The notes beneath the pieces were generated by a model. That model ran no database searches. It saw only the letters and a list, made by a program, of their open reading frames with translations, and was not told the DNA's origin. Below, piece by piece: positions 9,019 through 17,494 of a stretch of DNA of 64,000 bases. Position numbers and translations under genes: made by a program. The DNA comes from Paraburkholderia domus. GTDB taxonomy: Bacteria; Pseudomonadota; Gammaproteobacteria; Burkholderiales; Burkholderiaceae. Each line of letters begins with the position of its first letter. The first letter of the stretch is position 1. The DNA is taken from NCBI RefSeq assembly GCF_905220705.1, contig NZ_CAJNAT010000023.1, positions 1-64,000 of the forward strand. The letters are read 5' to 3'.

Positions 9019-9957
9019 ATGCTGGCCTATACGCTGCGCCGCACGCTCTGGGCGATCCCGACGATTCTCGCCGTGATCACCGCGTGCTATCTGCTGCTGC
9101 ACCTCACCCCCGGCGGGCCGTTCGACACGGAGAAACACCTGTCGGCGGCCGTGCTCGCGAACCTCAACGCCAAGTACCACCTTGACGAACCGCTGTGGCT
9201 GCAGTACATCCACTACCTCGGATCGCTGCTGCACGGCGACCTCGGTCCGTCGTTCCGCTATGCCGACTGGTCGGTCAACGATCTGGTGTGGAAGGCATTG
9301 CCGGTGAGTCTCGGCGTAGGCGGCGTATCGGTGCCGATCGCTGTCGTGATCGGCGTCACGCTCGGCACGCTGGCCGCCGTGCGGCGCGACCGCTTCATCG
9401 ATCACCTGGTGATGGTGCTCGGCAATATCGGCAACGTGGTGCCACCGTTCGTGCTGGGTCCCGTGCTGGTGTGGATTTTTGCCATCCTGCTGAAGACTTC
9501 CGAAGGCCACGGGTGGCTACCCGCTGGCGGTTGGGGCGAAGGCGAGTGGCGCTATCGCGTGCTGCCGATCGTCCTGCTCACCATCATCAACGTCGCAGCG
9601 ATCGCTCGCGTGATGCGCGGCAGCATGATCGAAGTGCTGTCGGGCAACTTCATCCGCACCGCGCGCGCCAAGGGTCTGCCGGGACGCACGATCGTGTTGC
9701 GCCATGCGATGAAGCCCGCGCTGATGCCGGTAGTGTCACTGCTCGGTTCGATCTGCATCTCGTCGATCACCGCCGCGGTGGTTACCGAGTCGGTGTTCGC
9801 GCTGCCCGGCCTCGGCCAACTGGTCGTCAACGGCGCGATCAACCGCGACTACACCCTCGTGCTCGGCCTCGTCGTGCTGACCACCGCGGTCGCCGTCCTG
9901 TTCAATCTGCTGGTCGATCTGGCGTACGCCTGGCTCGATCCGCGCATCCGGTACTGA
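9019..9957 (+). CDS. oppB: Oligopeptide ABC transporter permease (OppB type)
   Basis: A 312-residue inner-membrane subunit with the start typical of OppB/DppB proteins (MLAYTLRRTLWAIPT) and six hydrophobic segments. The EAA loop that contacts the ATPase is near residues 210-225 (RTARAKGLPGRTI). It forms the translocation pore with the OppC-type subunit, whose gene starts 3 bases after this stop. The length is normal for the family and no defect is seen. Confidence 0.92.
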   Translation: MLAYTLRRTLWAIPTILAVITACYLLLHLTPGGPFDTEKHLSAAVLANLNAKYHLDEPLWLQYIHYLGSLLHGDLGPSFRYADWSVNDLVWKALPVSLGVGGVSVPIAVVIGVTLGTLAAVRRDRFIDHLVMVLGNIGNVVPPFVLGPVLVWIFAILLKTSEGHGWLPAGGWGEGEWRYRVLPIVLLTIINVAAIARVMRGSMIEVLSGNFIRTARAKGLPGRTIVLRHAMKPALMPVVSLLGSICISSITAAVVTESVFALPGLGQLVVNGAINRDYTLVLGLVVLTTAVAVLFNLLVDLAYAWLDPRIRY

Positions 9958-9960
9958 TCC

Positions 9961-10875
9961 ATGCCCCGCTCAATTCAATCGACTGCCGCGGCGCTCGATC
10001 CGCTCGTGGCCATCGCAAGGGCGCCGCGTTCGCGCGGGCCGCTCGCTACCGCCGCGCTGCGCTTCGTACGCAATCGCGCGGCGTTTTCCGGCTTCGTCAT
10101 CTTGATGCTGATCGTGATTGCCTGCGTGGCCGGTCCGTGGTTCCTGCCGAACAATCCGATCGATAGCGACTGGAGCGCCATCAGCCTCGCGCCCACGCTC
10201 TCGAACATGCACTGGTTCGGCACCGACGAACTCGGCCGCGACCTGCTCGCGCGCACGCTGCAAGGCGGACGCGTGTCGCTGGAAGTGGGTCTGCTCGGCA
10301 CGCTCGTGTCAGGACTGATCGGCGTGGCGTATGGCGCCACCGCCGGCTATCTGGGCGGCCGCGTCGATGCGGTGATGATGCGCATCGTCGACATGATGTA
10401 CGCGATCCCCTACATGCTGATCGCGATCCTGATGATGACGATGTTCGGCCGCGCGTTCTATCTGGTCGTGCTGACCATCAGCGCGTTCTCGTGGCTCGAC
10501 ATGGCACGCGTGGTACGCGGCCAGACGCTGTCGCTGCGTTCGCGCGAATTCATCGACGCCGCCCGAGCCATCGGCGTGAGTTCGCGTTCGATCATTGCGC
10601 GCCACATCGTGCCGAATCTGCTCGGCGTGGTGGTGGTGTACGCCAGCGTGACGGTGCCCAACATCGTGCTGACGGAATCCGTGCTGTCGTTCCTCGGCCT
10701 CGGCGTGCAGGAACCGATGACGAGCTGGGGCGTGCTGATTCAGGACGGTGCGCAGAAGCTCGAATCAATGCCATGGCTGCTGCTGTGCCCGGCGGTGGCG
10801 CTGTGCGTCACCTTGTATTGCGTGAATTTCGTCGGCGACGGCCTGCGCGACGCATTCGATCCGAAGGACCGCTGA
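9961..10875 (+). CDS. oppC: Oligopeptide ABC transporter permease (OppC type)
   Basis: A 304-residue second permease with an extended N-terminus ahead of the first membrane span (FSGFVILMLIVIACVAG) and the OppC landmark HWFGTDELGRDLLAR. The EAA loop reads DAARAIGVSSRSIIARH. The gene is packed between oppB (3-base gap) and the ATPase gene (1-base gap), so the operon is translated as a unit. Confidence 0.92.
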   Translation: MPRSIQSTAAALDPLVAIARAPRSRGPLATAALRFVRNRAAFSGFVILMLIVIACVAGPWFLPNNPIDSDWSAISLAPTLSNMHWFGTDELGRDLLARTLQGGRVSLEVGLLGTLVSGLIGVAYGATAGYLGGRVDAVMMRIVDMMYAIPYMLIAILMMTMFGRAFYLVVLTISAFSWLDMARVVRGQTLSLRSREFIDAARAIGVSSRSIIARHIVPNLLGVVVVYASVTVPNIVLTESVLSFLGLGVQEPMTSWGVLIQDGAQKLESMPWLLLCPAVALCVTLYCVNFVGDGLRDAFDPKDR

Positions 10876-10876
10876 C

Positions 10877-11872
10877 ATGGCACTACTCGAAGTCAAAGAC
10901 CTGAGCGTGCGTTTCACACGCCGCGAAGGCGCACCCGTCGACGCGGTGCAGCGCGTATCGTTTTCGCTCGAAGCGGGCCGCACGCTCGGCATTGTCGGCG
11001 AATCGGGCTCCGGCAAAAGCCAGACGGTGATGGCGCTCCTGGGCCTCCTGGCCGGCAACGGCAAAGTGTCGGGCGCCGCGACCTATCGCGGCGAAAACCT
11101 GCTGACGATGAACGAAGCCGAGTTGAACAAAATTCGCGGCAATCGTATCGGCATGATTTTTCAGGACCCGATGACCTCGCTCAACCCGTTCCTGACGATC
11201 GAACGGCAAATGACCGAGACGCTGCAACTGCATCGCAAGATGTCGCGCCGCGAAGCGCGCCGCCGCGCAATCGAAACGCTCGAAACGGTGCGCATTCCCG
11301 ATGCCGCGCGGCGCATCAACATGTATCCGCACGAGTTCTCCGGCGGCATGCGGCAACGCGTGATGATCGCGATGGCTCTGCTCTCCGAGCCGGAAATCCT
11401 GATCGCCGACGAGCCGACCACCGCGCTCGACGTGACCGTGCAGGCGCAAATCATCGAATTGCTGCGCGAACTGAACCACGACCGCGGCACCGCGATCATT
11501 CTGATCACGCACGACATGGGCGTCGTGGCCGGGTTGTGCGACGACGTGATGGTGATGTATGCCGGCCAGACCGTCGAGCAGGCGAACGCCGCCACGTTGT
11601 TCGCCGCGCCGACGCATCCGTACACGATCGGCCTGCTGAACGCGCTGCCGCGTCTGACTGACGACGATGACCGTCCGCTGCAAACCATTCCCGGCAATCC
11701 GCCGCTGCCCGGCGAAGTCGGCGAGGGGTGCGCATTCGCGCCGCGCTGCGCGTATTGCAGCGATCGGTGCCGCGAGTCGCGACCGGCGCTTACGGCGTCG
11801 CCGACGGCTACCCATGCGTTGCGCGCATGCCATCGGCCGGTGCAGGAAATCATGGAGGTACAACACGCATGA
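10877..11872 (+). CDS. oppD: Oligopeptide ABC transporter ATPase (OppD type)
   Basis: A 331-residue ATPase with Walker A GESGSGKS near residue 41, signature FSGGMRQRV near 154, Walker B EILIADEPTTALD, and the C-terminal oligo_HPY extension with cysteines (GCAFAPRCAYCSDRC) that carries a [4Fe-4S] cluster in several OppD/DppD proteins. It powers import together with the OppF-type partner. Its stop overlaps the next start (ATGA). Confidence 0.93.
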   Translation: MALLEVKDLSVRFTRREGAPVDAVQRVSFSLEAGRTLGIVGESGSGKSQTVMALLGLLAGNGKVSGAATYRGENLLTMNEAELNKIRGNRIGMIFQDPMTSLNPFLTIERQMTETLQLHRKMSRREARRRAIETLETVRIPDAARRINMYPHEFSGGMRQRVMIAMALLSEPEILIADEPTTALDVTVQAQIIELLRELNHDRGTAIILITHDMGVVAGLCDDVMVMYAGQTVEQANAATLFAAPTHPYTIGLLNALPRLTDDDDRPLQTIPGNPPLPGEVGEGCAFAPRCAYCSDRCRESRPALTASPTATHALRACHRPVQEIMEVQHA

Positions 11873-12939
11873 ACGCCACTTCCATTGCAAACAAGACCCA
11901 AGGCCAAGGCCAGGATCAAAATCAGGCAACGCTCTTGTCGGTCGACAATCTCAAGGTGCGATTCGGCGTGCCGCGCGGCGGCTTTCCGTGGTCCGGCAAA
12001 GCAACGCTGCGCGCAGTGGACGGCGTGTCGTTCAGCGTGCGGCGCGGCGAAACCGTCGGGCTCGTCGGCGAATCGGGTTGCGGCAAGTCCACCCTGGCGC
12101 GCGCAATCATCGGCCTCGCGCCGGTGGCGAGCGGCAGCGTGCGCTGGCTCGACCAGGAAACCGTACTGACGGACGCGCGCCGCGATACCTCGCGCTTGCG
12201 ACGCGACGTGCAGATGATTTTCCAGGACCCGCTCGCCTCGCTCGATCCGCGCATGACGATCGAACAGATCGTCGCCGAACCCTTGCTCACGCATGGCCAG
12301 AATATTGCCCGCACCGACGTGCAACGGCGCGTGCTGACGATGCTCGAACGCGTCGGCCTCAATGCGCAGCATCTACGCCGCTATCCGCATGAATTTTCCG
12401 GCGGTCAGTGTCAGCGCGTCGGCATTGCACGTGCGCTGATCGGCGAACCGCAACTGGTGATCTGCGACGAGCCGGTGTCGGCGCTCGACGTCTCAATCCA
12501 GGCGCAAATCGTCAACCTGTTGCGCGATCTGCAGCGCGAGCTGTCGCTGTCGTTGCTGTTCGTCGCGCACGATCTTGCGGTCGTCAAGGCAATCAGCCAC
12601 CGCGTGCTGGTGATGTATCTCGGACGTGTGATGGAGTTCGGCGATAAGCGCGATGTGTATGGCACGCCGCGCCATCCCTATACGCGTGCGCTGCTGTCGG
12701 CGGTGCCAGTGCCCGATCCGGTGGTGGAACGCGCACGCCGTCATCTGTTGTTGCGCGGCGAGATTGCGTCGCCGCTCAGCCCACCCTCCGGTTGCGCGTT
12801 TCGCACGCGCTGCCCGGATGCGATCGAGGCGTGCGCCAGCGAGATTCCACAGCCGGTCACGTACGGTGCGAGCGCGACACGCGTGGCGTGCATACGCGTG
12901 AGTGACGCCTCGAAGGAAGTGCCGTTAGGGCATCGCTAA
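11869..12939 (+). CDS. oppF: Oligopeptide ABC transporter ATPase (OppF type)
   Basis: A 356-residue second ATPase. I start it at the ATG that overlaps the oppD stop by four bases (ATGA), although the frame stays open further upstream inside oppD. It has Walker A GESGCGKST near residue 65, signature FSGGQCQRV near 177, Walker B LVICDEPVSALD and a C-terminal cysteine-rich oligo_HPY segment (GCAFRTRCPDAIEAC). It completes a five-gene importer. The N-terminal Gln-rich stretch (about residues 9-19) is unusual but short. Confidence 0.93.
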   Translation: MNATSIANKTQGQGQDQNQATLLSVDNLKVRFGVPRGGFPWSGKATLRAVDGVSFSVRRGETVGLVGESGCGKSTLARAIIGLAPVASGSVRWLDQETVLTDARRDTSRLRRDVQMIFQDPLASLDPRMTIEQIVAEPLLTHGQNIARTDVQRRVLTMLERVGLNAQHLRRYPHEFSGGQCQRVGIARALIGEPQLVICDEPVSALDVSIQAQIVNLLRDLQRELSLSLLFVAHDLAVVKAISHRVLVMYLGRVMEFGDKRDVYGTPRHPYTRALLSAVPVPDPVVERARRHLLLRGEIASPLSPPSGCAFRTRCPDAIEACASEIPQPVTYGASATRVACIRVSDASKEVPLGHR

Positions 12940-13091
12940 AGAAACAGTCTGAACACTTAAAACCGTATTCCCCGGCGCGGCGGGCCGTCGCGCTGATGGA
13001 TTCGTTCGTCCTGCCACTAGCGGGACGAGCGATAAGCGTGGACTGGCTAACCGCCAGCCAAAGATTCACCAAAATAACAGAGACGTACTAC

Positions 13092-14681
13092 ATGAAAGAT
13101 AGCCGAACAAAAAAGCGGTCAAAAAAAACCAATGCAGCCACCTTCTTTTATTGCGCATTTACGCTGCCCGCGCTGACGATCGGCGCGAGCGCCTACGCCG
13201 ATGACGTCGTATCGGAGCCCACCTCCGATACGACGAAAACTCAAACACTCGCGCAAACGTTTCCGTCTTCCACGCAACGCTCGCAAGCTTCGCCGGCCCC
13301 GCAAACTTCGCAAGCCGCCTCACCCGGCAAGCGCAGAGCGGACCAGGGTGGTCAGGTGCGCAACGATCAACCCGACACAACCAACGCCGTCGTCAACGCG
13401 GAAGCCGACCAGACGGTCACGCCTCCCACACCGCTGTCGAGCCAGGCGGCAAGCAAGGGCTTTATCGCCGATAGCCATCTGAACCTGCAGTTCCGCAACT
13501 ATTCCGACTATTTCCAGGCGCCCACGTCGATCTATCGTCACGCGTGGGTTCAGGGCGCGCAAGCCAACTATGAATCAGGCTTCACGCAAGGCGTGGTGGG
13601 TTTCGGCGTCGACGCATCACTGTTCGCCGCACTCAAGCTCGACGGCGGCAACGGCGCCGGCAACATGGTGCACGTCGGCAAGGACGGCGGCGGCTCGCAA
13701 CAGCTCGCGTGGGCCTACCCGGGCATGTACGACATCAAGGGGCGCATTTCCGAAACGGTCGTGAAGTACGGTCTGCAGACCGTCACCAATCCGTTCCTCG
13801 AACCGCACGACAACCGCGCATTGCCGCCGACTTTTCTCGGCGTCTCGATGGTCAGCAACGATCTGGTTCATACGACGCTGGAGGCCGGCAGTTTCACCAA
13901 AGTCGACGCACGCGGCCACACGAACCTGACCAACCTGACCACCTCGTACGGCGGCACACGCATCGACCGCCTGACCTACGTGGGCGGCACGTGGCACTAT
14001 GCAAAGAACGGCGAAATGGCGCTCTATGTCGACCAGGCGGACGACGTCTGGCGTCAGTACTACGGCTCGGTGGCGCAGTCGTTCGGCGACCCGACCACCA
14101 TCAAGTGGAGCGGCCTCGCCAATATCTACTCGACGCACGACACCGGCGCATCACGTCAGGGGCATATCAACAGCAACGCATACAGCCTGTCTGTTTCCGC
14201 ACAGCACGGCCCGCATGCGCTGCTGCTCGGCTACCAGCAGGTACTCGGCGACCAGTTCTTCGACTACGTCAACGAAACCAACGGTATCTACCTGACCAAC
14301 TCGATGGATGTCGACTACAACGCGCCGCATGAGCAGTCGCTGCAATTGCGCTACACGTTCGACGGCAAATACGCCGGCGTGCCCGGGCTTAAGGCGATGT
14401 TCTGGGGCGAGTATGGCTGGGGGGCGGATGCATCGGCGGGTGCTGCGGATAATGCATCGGCGTCGGCGCCGCTGCACAACCTGTACTGGAAAAACGGCGA
14501 ACCGGTGCACGGCCACCATCACGAGTTCGGCTTCATTCCGAGTTATACGCTGCAAAGCGGCCGCTTCAAGGACACGAAGGTCACGTTCATCGCGATGTGG
14601 CACAACGCTTCGCGCTATTACTCCGATGGCAACAATATGGAGTACCGGTTGGTGGTGAATGTGCCGGTGAAGGTGTTCTAA
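13092..14681 (+). CDS. OprD-family outer membrane porin
   Basis: A 529-residue substrate-specific outer membrane channel. After a signal peptide (cleavage near SAYADD, about residue 36) comes a Ser/Thr/Ala-rich, apparently disordered spacer to about residue 120. The barrel then follows (SHLNLQFRNYSDYFQ... to a C-terminal VPVKVF with terminal Phe, the usual barrel-assembly signal). OprD relatives take up basic amino acids, small acids or dipeptides, and in pseudomonads one member sits with a dipeptide ABC operon. Lying 152 bases after oppF on the same strand, this porin probably serves the peptide importer. I start at 13092 because the signal peptide begins there; the frame extends upstream without signal features. 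Confidence 0.88.
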   Translation: MKDSRTKKRSKKTNAATFFYCAFTLPALTIGASAYADDVVSEPTSDTTKTQTLAQTFPSSTQRSQASPAPQTSQAASPGKRRADQGGQVRNDQPDTTNAVVNAEADQTVTPPTPLSSQAASKGFIADSHLNLQFRNYSDYFQAPTSIYRHAWVQGAQANYESGFTQGVVGFGVDASLFAALKLDGGNGAGNMVHVGKDGGGSQQLAWAYPGMYDIKGRISETVVKYGLQTVTNPFLEPHDNRALPPTFLGVSMVSNDLVHTTLEAGSFTKVDARGHTNLTNLTTSYGGTRIDRLTYVGGTWHYAKNGEMALYVDQADDVWRQYYGSVAQSFGDPTTIKWSGLANIYSTHDTGASRQGHINSNAYSLSVSAQHGPHALLLGYQQVLGDQFFDYVNETNGIYLTNSMDVDYNAPHEQSLQLRYTFDGKYAGVPGLKAMFWGEYGWGADASAGAADNASASAPLHNLYWKNGEPVHGHHHEFGFIPSYTLQSGRFKDTKVTFIAMWHNASRYYSDGNNMEYRLVVNVPVKVF

Positions 14682-14797
14682 GCCGGGGCGAGGATTCCGC
14701 TCAGGACGAAGGCGTTGTACTGCAGAATGCCTGTTCAAGGGCAATCTGGTCTGGGCGTGGTCATCTCGCGTCAGCGCGTGGCAATTGAACGAGCCTG

Positions 14798-17029
14798 TCA
14801 ATGAGCCACGCGCAACGCCTCGTTCGCAACAGCTAGCCGCGAGGCCATGACCTTGACGACAAACCGATGAATTTGCTGCGCGGTCACGGGATCGTCGCTC
14901 TCGAGCGCATGCAAGGACTCGAGCGTCAAACGCCGGACACGCGCGGGACCCTCTGCAAGCACATCCGCGCTGCGCACCTGCTGCGTGTACACCGCCATTT
15001 CGCCGACGATCGTACCTGGCCCGAATGAGCGCAACCTGAAGGATCGGCCGTCCGCAAACGGCAGGGAGACGGTGACACGGCCGCACTCCACAAAGTACAT
15101 GGCGTCCCCCGGCTCGCCGTGACGGAACACCGGCTGTCCCCCGTCAAGCTCGCGCACTTCCAGAAGGGCCAACAGCCTTTCGAGCGCGGACGATGTGAAA
15201 TGCGGCGCGAGCATCGCCTGGAAATCCTCTTCAGCGCGCGGCAGCGCGCGTGAATCCGACGCGAGAAGCGTATCTTCGACCCATTCCAGGCCAGCATCCA
15301 GCGTAGCAAACTCGTGGATCCGGAGGTTCAGCGTGCCGGTCTTCATGAGCAGTTCACGCGAGCGTGCCGGCAGCCCCGTCAACACCAGGTCCGCATCATG
15401 CGTCGCACACAACTGCCTGAGCTTGACGAAGCTGACCGACACCGACGCGTCCATGCCGTTGGTCGAAGCGAAGTCGAGTACGACAAAGCGAACGGGGAGC
15501 GACCCGTGCTGGGTCAGCCGTTCGCGCACGCGCTGCAAGATCGAATTGGCGGTGCCAAAGAAGAGGAACCCCTGCAGACATGTTCCGCACACCTGCGCAG
15601 CTAGTTCGCGAAGCCGTCCGGTTACCTCGATACTGCGCTCGACATTCGATGTGCGCGTACTGCCATCGAATTCCATACGCACGCAACTGACACGGCCGTA
15701 CAGCAGTGCGAACATCACACAGGCGGCGATGACACCGGCCACCACGCCCGCGACGACGCCGTAGAACGCGATAGTGCCCAGGATAAGCGGGACAAGTAGA
15801 TATTCATGCCAGTTGAGCTTGCGATACGCACCGGCTAGCCACTGGATCAACAGGCGGAGTCCCATGAAGAGCTGCAGCCCGACCAGCACCGGCACCGGGA
15901 ATAGCGCCACCAGGTCCGGCGAGACGGCCAGCACGAACAGACACGCGAGGGAGGCGAATACGCCCGCCATACGACTTGTCGCCCCCGCGCGTGCGTTGAG
16001 CATCGACCGGTTGTACGACTGATAACCGACCATCCCCCCTAACATCCCGCTCGCGATGTTGGCGATGCCGGCCGCCCTCATTTCGCGGTTCAGATCAATG
16101 TCTTCGCCCGTGGCTGCGCCAATCGCCGTCGAATTCATCAGGATCGTGATTGCCGAAATCGACGTGACCATCAGTGTCTCCGGCAGGTGCGAGGCGATTG
16201 CCGACCAGTCGACGCTCCCGTGCGCCAGCGATGCCGGCAAATGCAGTTCTGGAATCCTGATCGGGTGCAGCGCCACGCGCGGAAGCAATAATCCCGTGTT
16301 GCGGGCGTCGTCGATGGACAAGCCTGCAGCAAGCAGGAACAGGTAGAACAGCGCGACGCCGAATGCAAGCGTGATCGGCAACGCCGCAGCGTGTTTCCAC
16401 GTGCGCGACAGGAGCGTGGCCAGCACGCACACCAGCAAAGCGGGTACCCACACCAGCCAATTCAGGTGCGTCACCAGTGCCAACGTGTGCCAGTTCAGGG
16501 ACTCGCCGGTCACGACCCGGAACGCGCCAGCGAGCAGGAGGTAGCCCGTACCGGCAAGGAAGCCGCCGACGACCGGGTAAGGCAGGAATTGCAGGGAACG
16601 GCTGCGTTTCGACGAACCGACCGCATACAGAATGACGCCTGTCACCACCGAACACAGCGCGATGGCGATCAGCACCGTCAGCAGAATTGTCTGGGGCGCA
16701 CCGCCGTCAGCTCGCACGCTGCTCGCGACGCCGGCCGCCACCCCGGCGAGAAACGCCGTCGCGGTGCCGTCGGGTCCGGCGATATTCATGCGCATCGAAC
16801 TCGTCAAGGCGATCACGAGTGCCGTCACCACGCAGCTGATGAAGGCCGTGGGTACGCCAAGCTCGGCGTAGCGGGCGAGATCCGCGCTAAAGATCAAAGT
16901 GCCCAGGCTCATGGCGTAGCAGAGCATGACCAAGGTTGACACCATGCCGGCCGACAGATCTCCGATCAGGCCCGCGATGTGTGACCCGGAGCGGGCATCG
17001 GGCGAGGAACCTGTCGTAGCTGGCTTCAC
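14798..17029 (-). CDS. SulP-family anion transporter fused to STAS and cyclic-nucleotide-binding domains
   Basis: A 743-residue inner-membrane protein. Residues about 20-450 are the SLC26/SulP transporter (sulfate, bicarbonate or dicarboxylate type). About 460-585 is a STAS domain. About 595-735 is a cNMP-binding domain with the phosphate-binding cassette GEMAVYTQQVRSADV, which retains the E and R that contact cAMP or cGMP in CRP-like folds. The start is GTG at 17029 with GGGGGAG 4 bases upstream. The neighbouring divergent gene encodes a class III adenylate cyclase, so transport may be gated by locally made cyclic nucleotide. The ion transported is not determinable. Confidence 0.9.
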   Translation of the reverse strand: MKPATTGSSPDARSGSHIAGLIGDLSAGMVSTLVMLCYAMSLGTLIFSADLARYAELGVPTAFISCVVTALVIALTSSMRMNIAGPDGTATAFLAGVAAGVASSVRADGGAPQTILLTVLIAIALCSVVTGVILYAVGSSKRSRSLQFLPYPVVGGFLAGTGYLLLAGAFRVVTGESLNWHTLALVTHLNWLVWVPALLVCVLATLLSRTWKHAAALPITLAFGVALFYLFLLAAGLSIDDARNTGLLLPRVALHPIRIPELHLPASLAHGSVDWSAIASHLPETLMVTSISAITILMNSTAIGAATGEDIDLNREMRAAGIANIASGMLGGMVGYQSYNRSMLNARAGATSRMAGVFASLACLFVLAVSPDLVALFPVPVLVGLQLFMGLRLLIQWLAGAYRKLNWHEYLLVPLILGTIAFYGVVAGVVAGVIAACVMFALLYGRVSCVRMEFDGSTRTSNVERSIEVTGRLRELAAQVCGTCLQGFLFFGTANSILQRVRERLTQHGSLPVRFVVLDFASTNGMDASVSVSFVKLRQLCATHDADLVLTGLPARSRELLMKTGTLNLRIHEFATLDAGLEWVEDTLLASDSRALPRAEEDFQAMLAPHFTSSALERLLALLEVRELDGGQPVFRHGEPGDAMYFVECGRVTVSLPFADGRSFRLRSFGPGTIVGEMAVYTQQVRSADVLAEGPARVRRLTLESLHALESDDPVTAQQIHRFVVKVMASRLAVANEALRVAH

Positions 17030-17494
17030 GGTGCTCCCCCGGTGAGGGCGGATGGAATCTCGCCTGGGCCGTGCGGTTCACGCCGCGCTCTACTGTTGTG
17101 TCTCGTTCGAGCCTCACCCATCGTTCCGGATGACGAACGACTACACGTTGCGCTTGCCTGCTCACCCGACACCGCGGCTGATACGCTATTCAGTATCCGT
17201 CGTGGCCGCAACCAGTGTCAAACGCACGCTGCACTTCTGAGCGCATCGGCATCGGCCTCGTCGCTCACGCCCGGTATCCGTTTCCTTCACGCTGGACGTA
17301 CACTGTATTTTCGGCAGGAAGGACTTGAACACGGAGTACGTTGCACCAGTCACAGCGCGGCAACAGGCGGTGCGTCGATTCGTATGATCTGTTGGTGCAA
17401 CGCGGCCCGGTTCGGGCATACGGTTCGACAACCTGCGCGGCAACGCGCTGCGACGCAGTATGCGTGTTCGCACGTACCGGATTGGGCGGCGGCG
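17030..17494. other. Divergent promoter region between the SulP and cyclase genes
   Basis: 465 bases with no supported gene. The cyclase frame stays open upstream to about 17042, but that part is Arg/Cys/Ser-rich and not conserved in character. The region must contain the outward promoters for both genes. No clear terminator or RNA element is seen. Confidence 0.5.
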
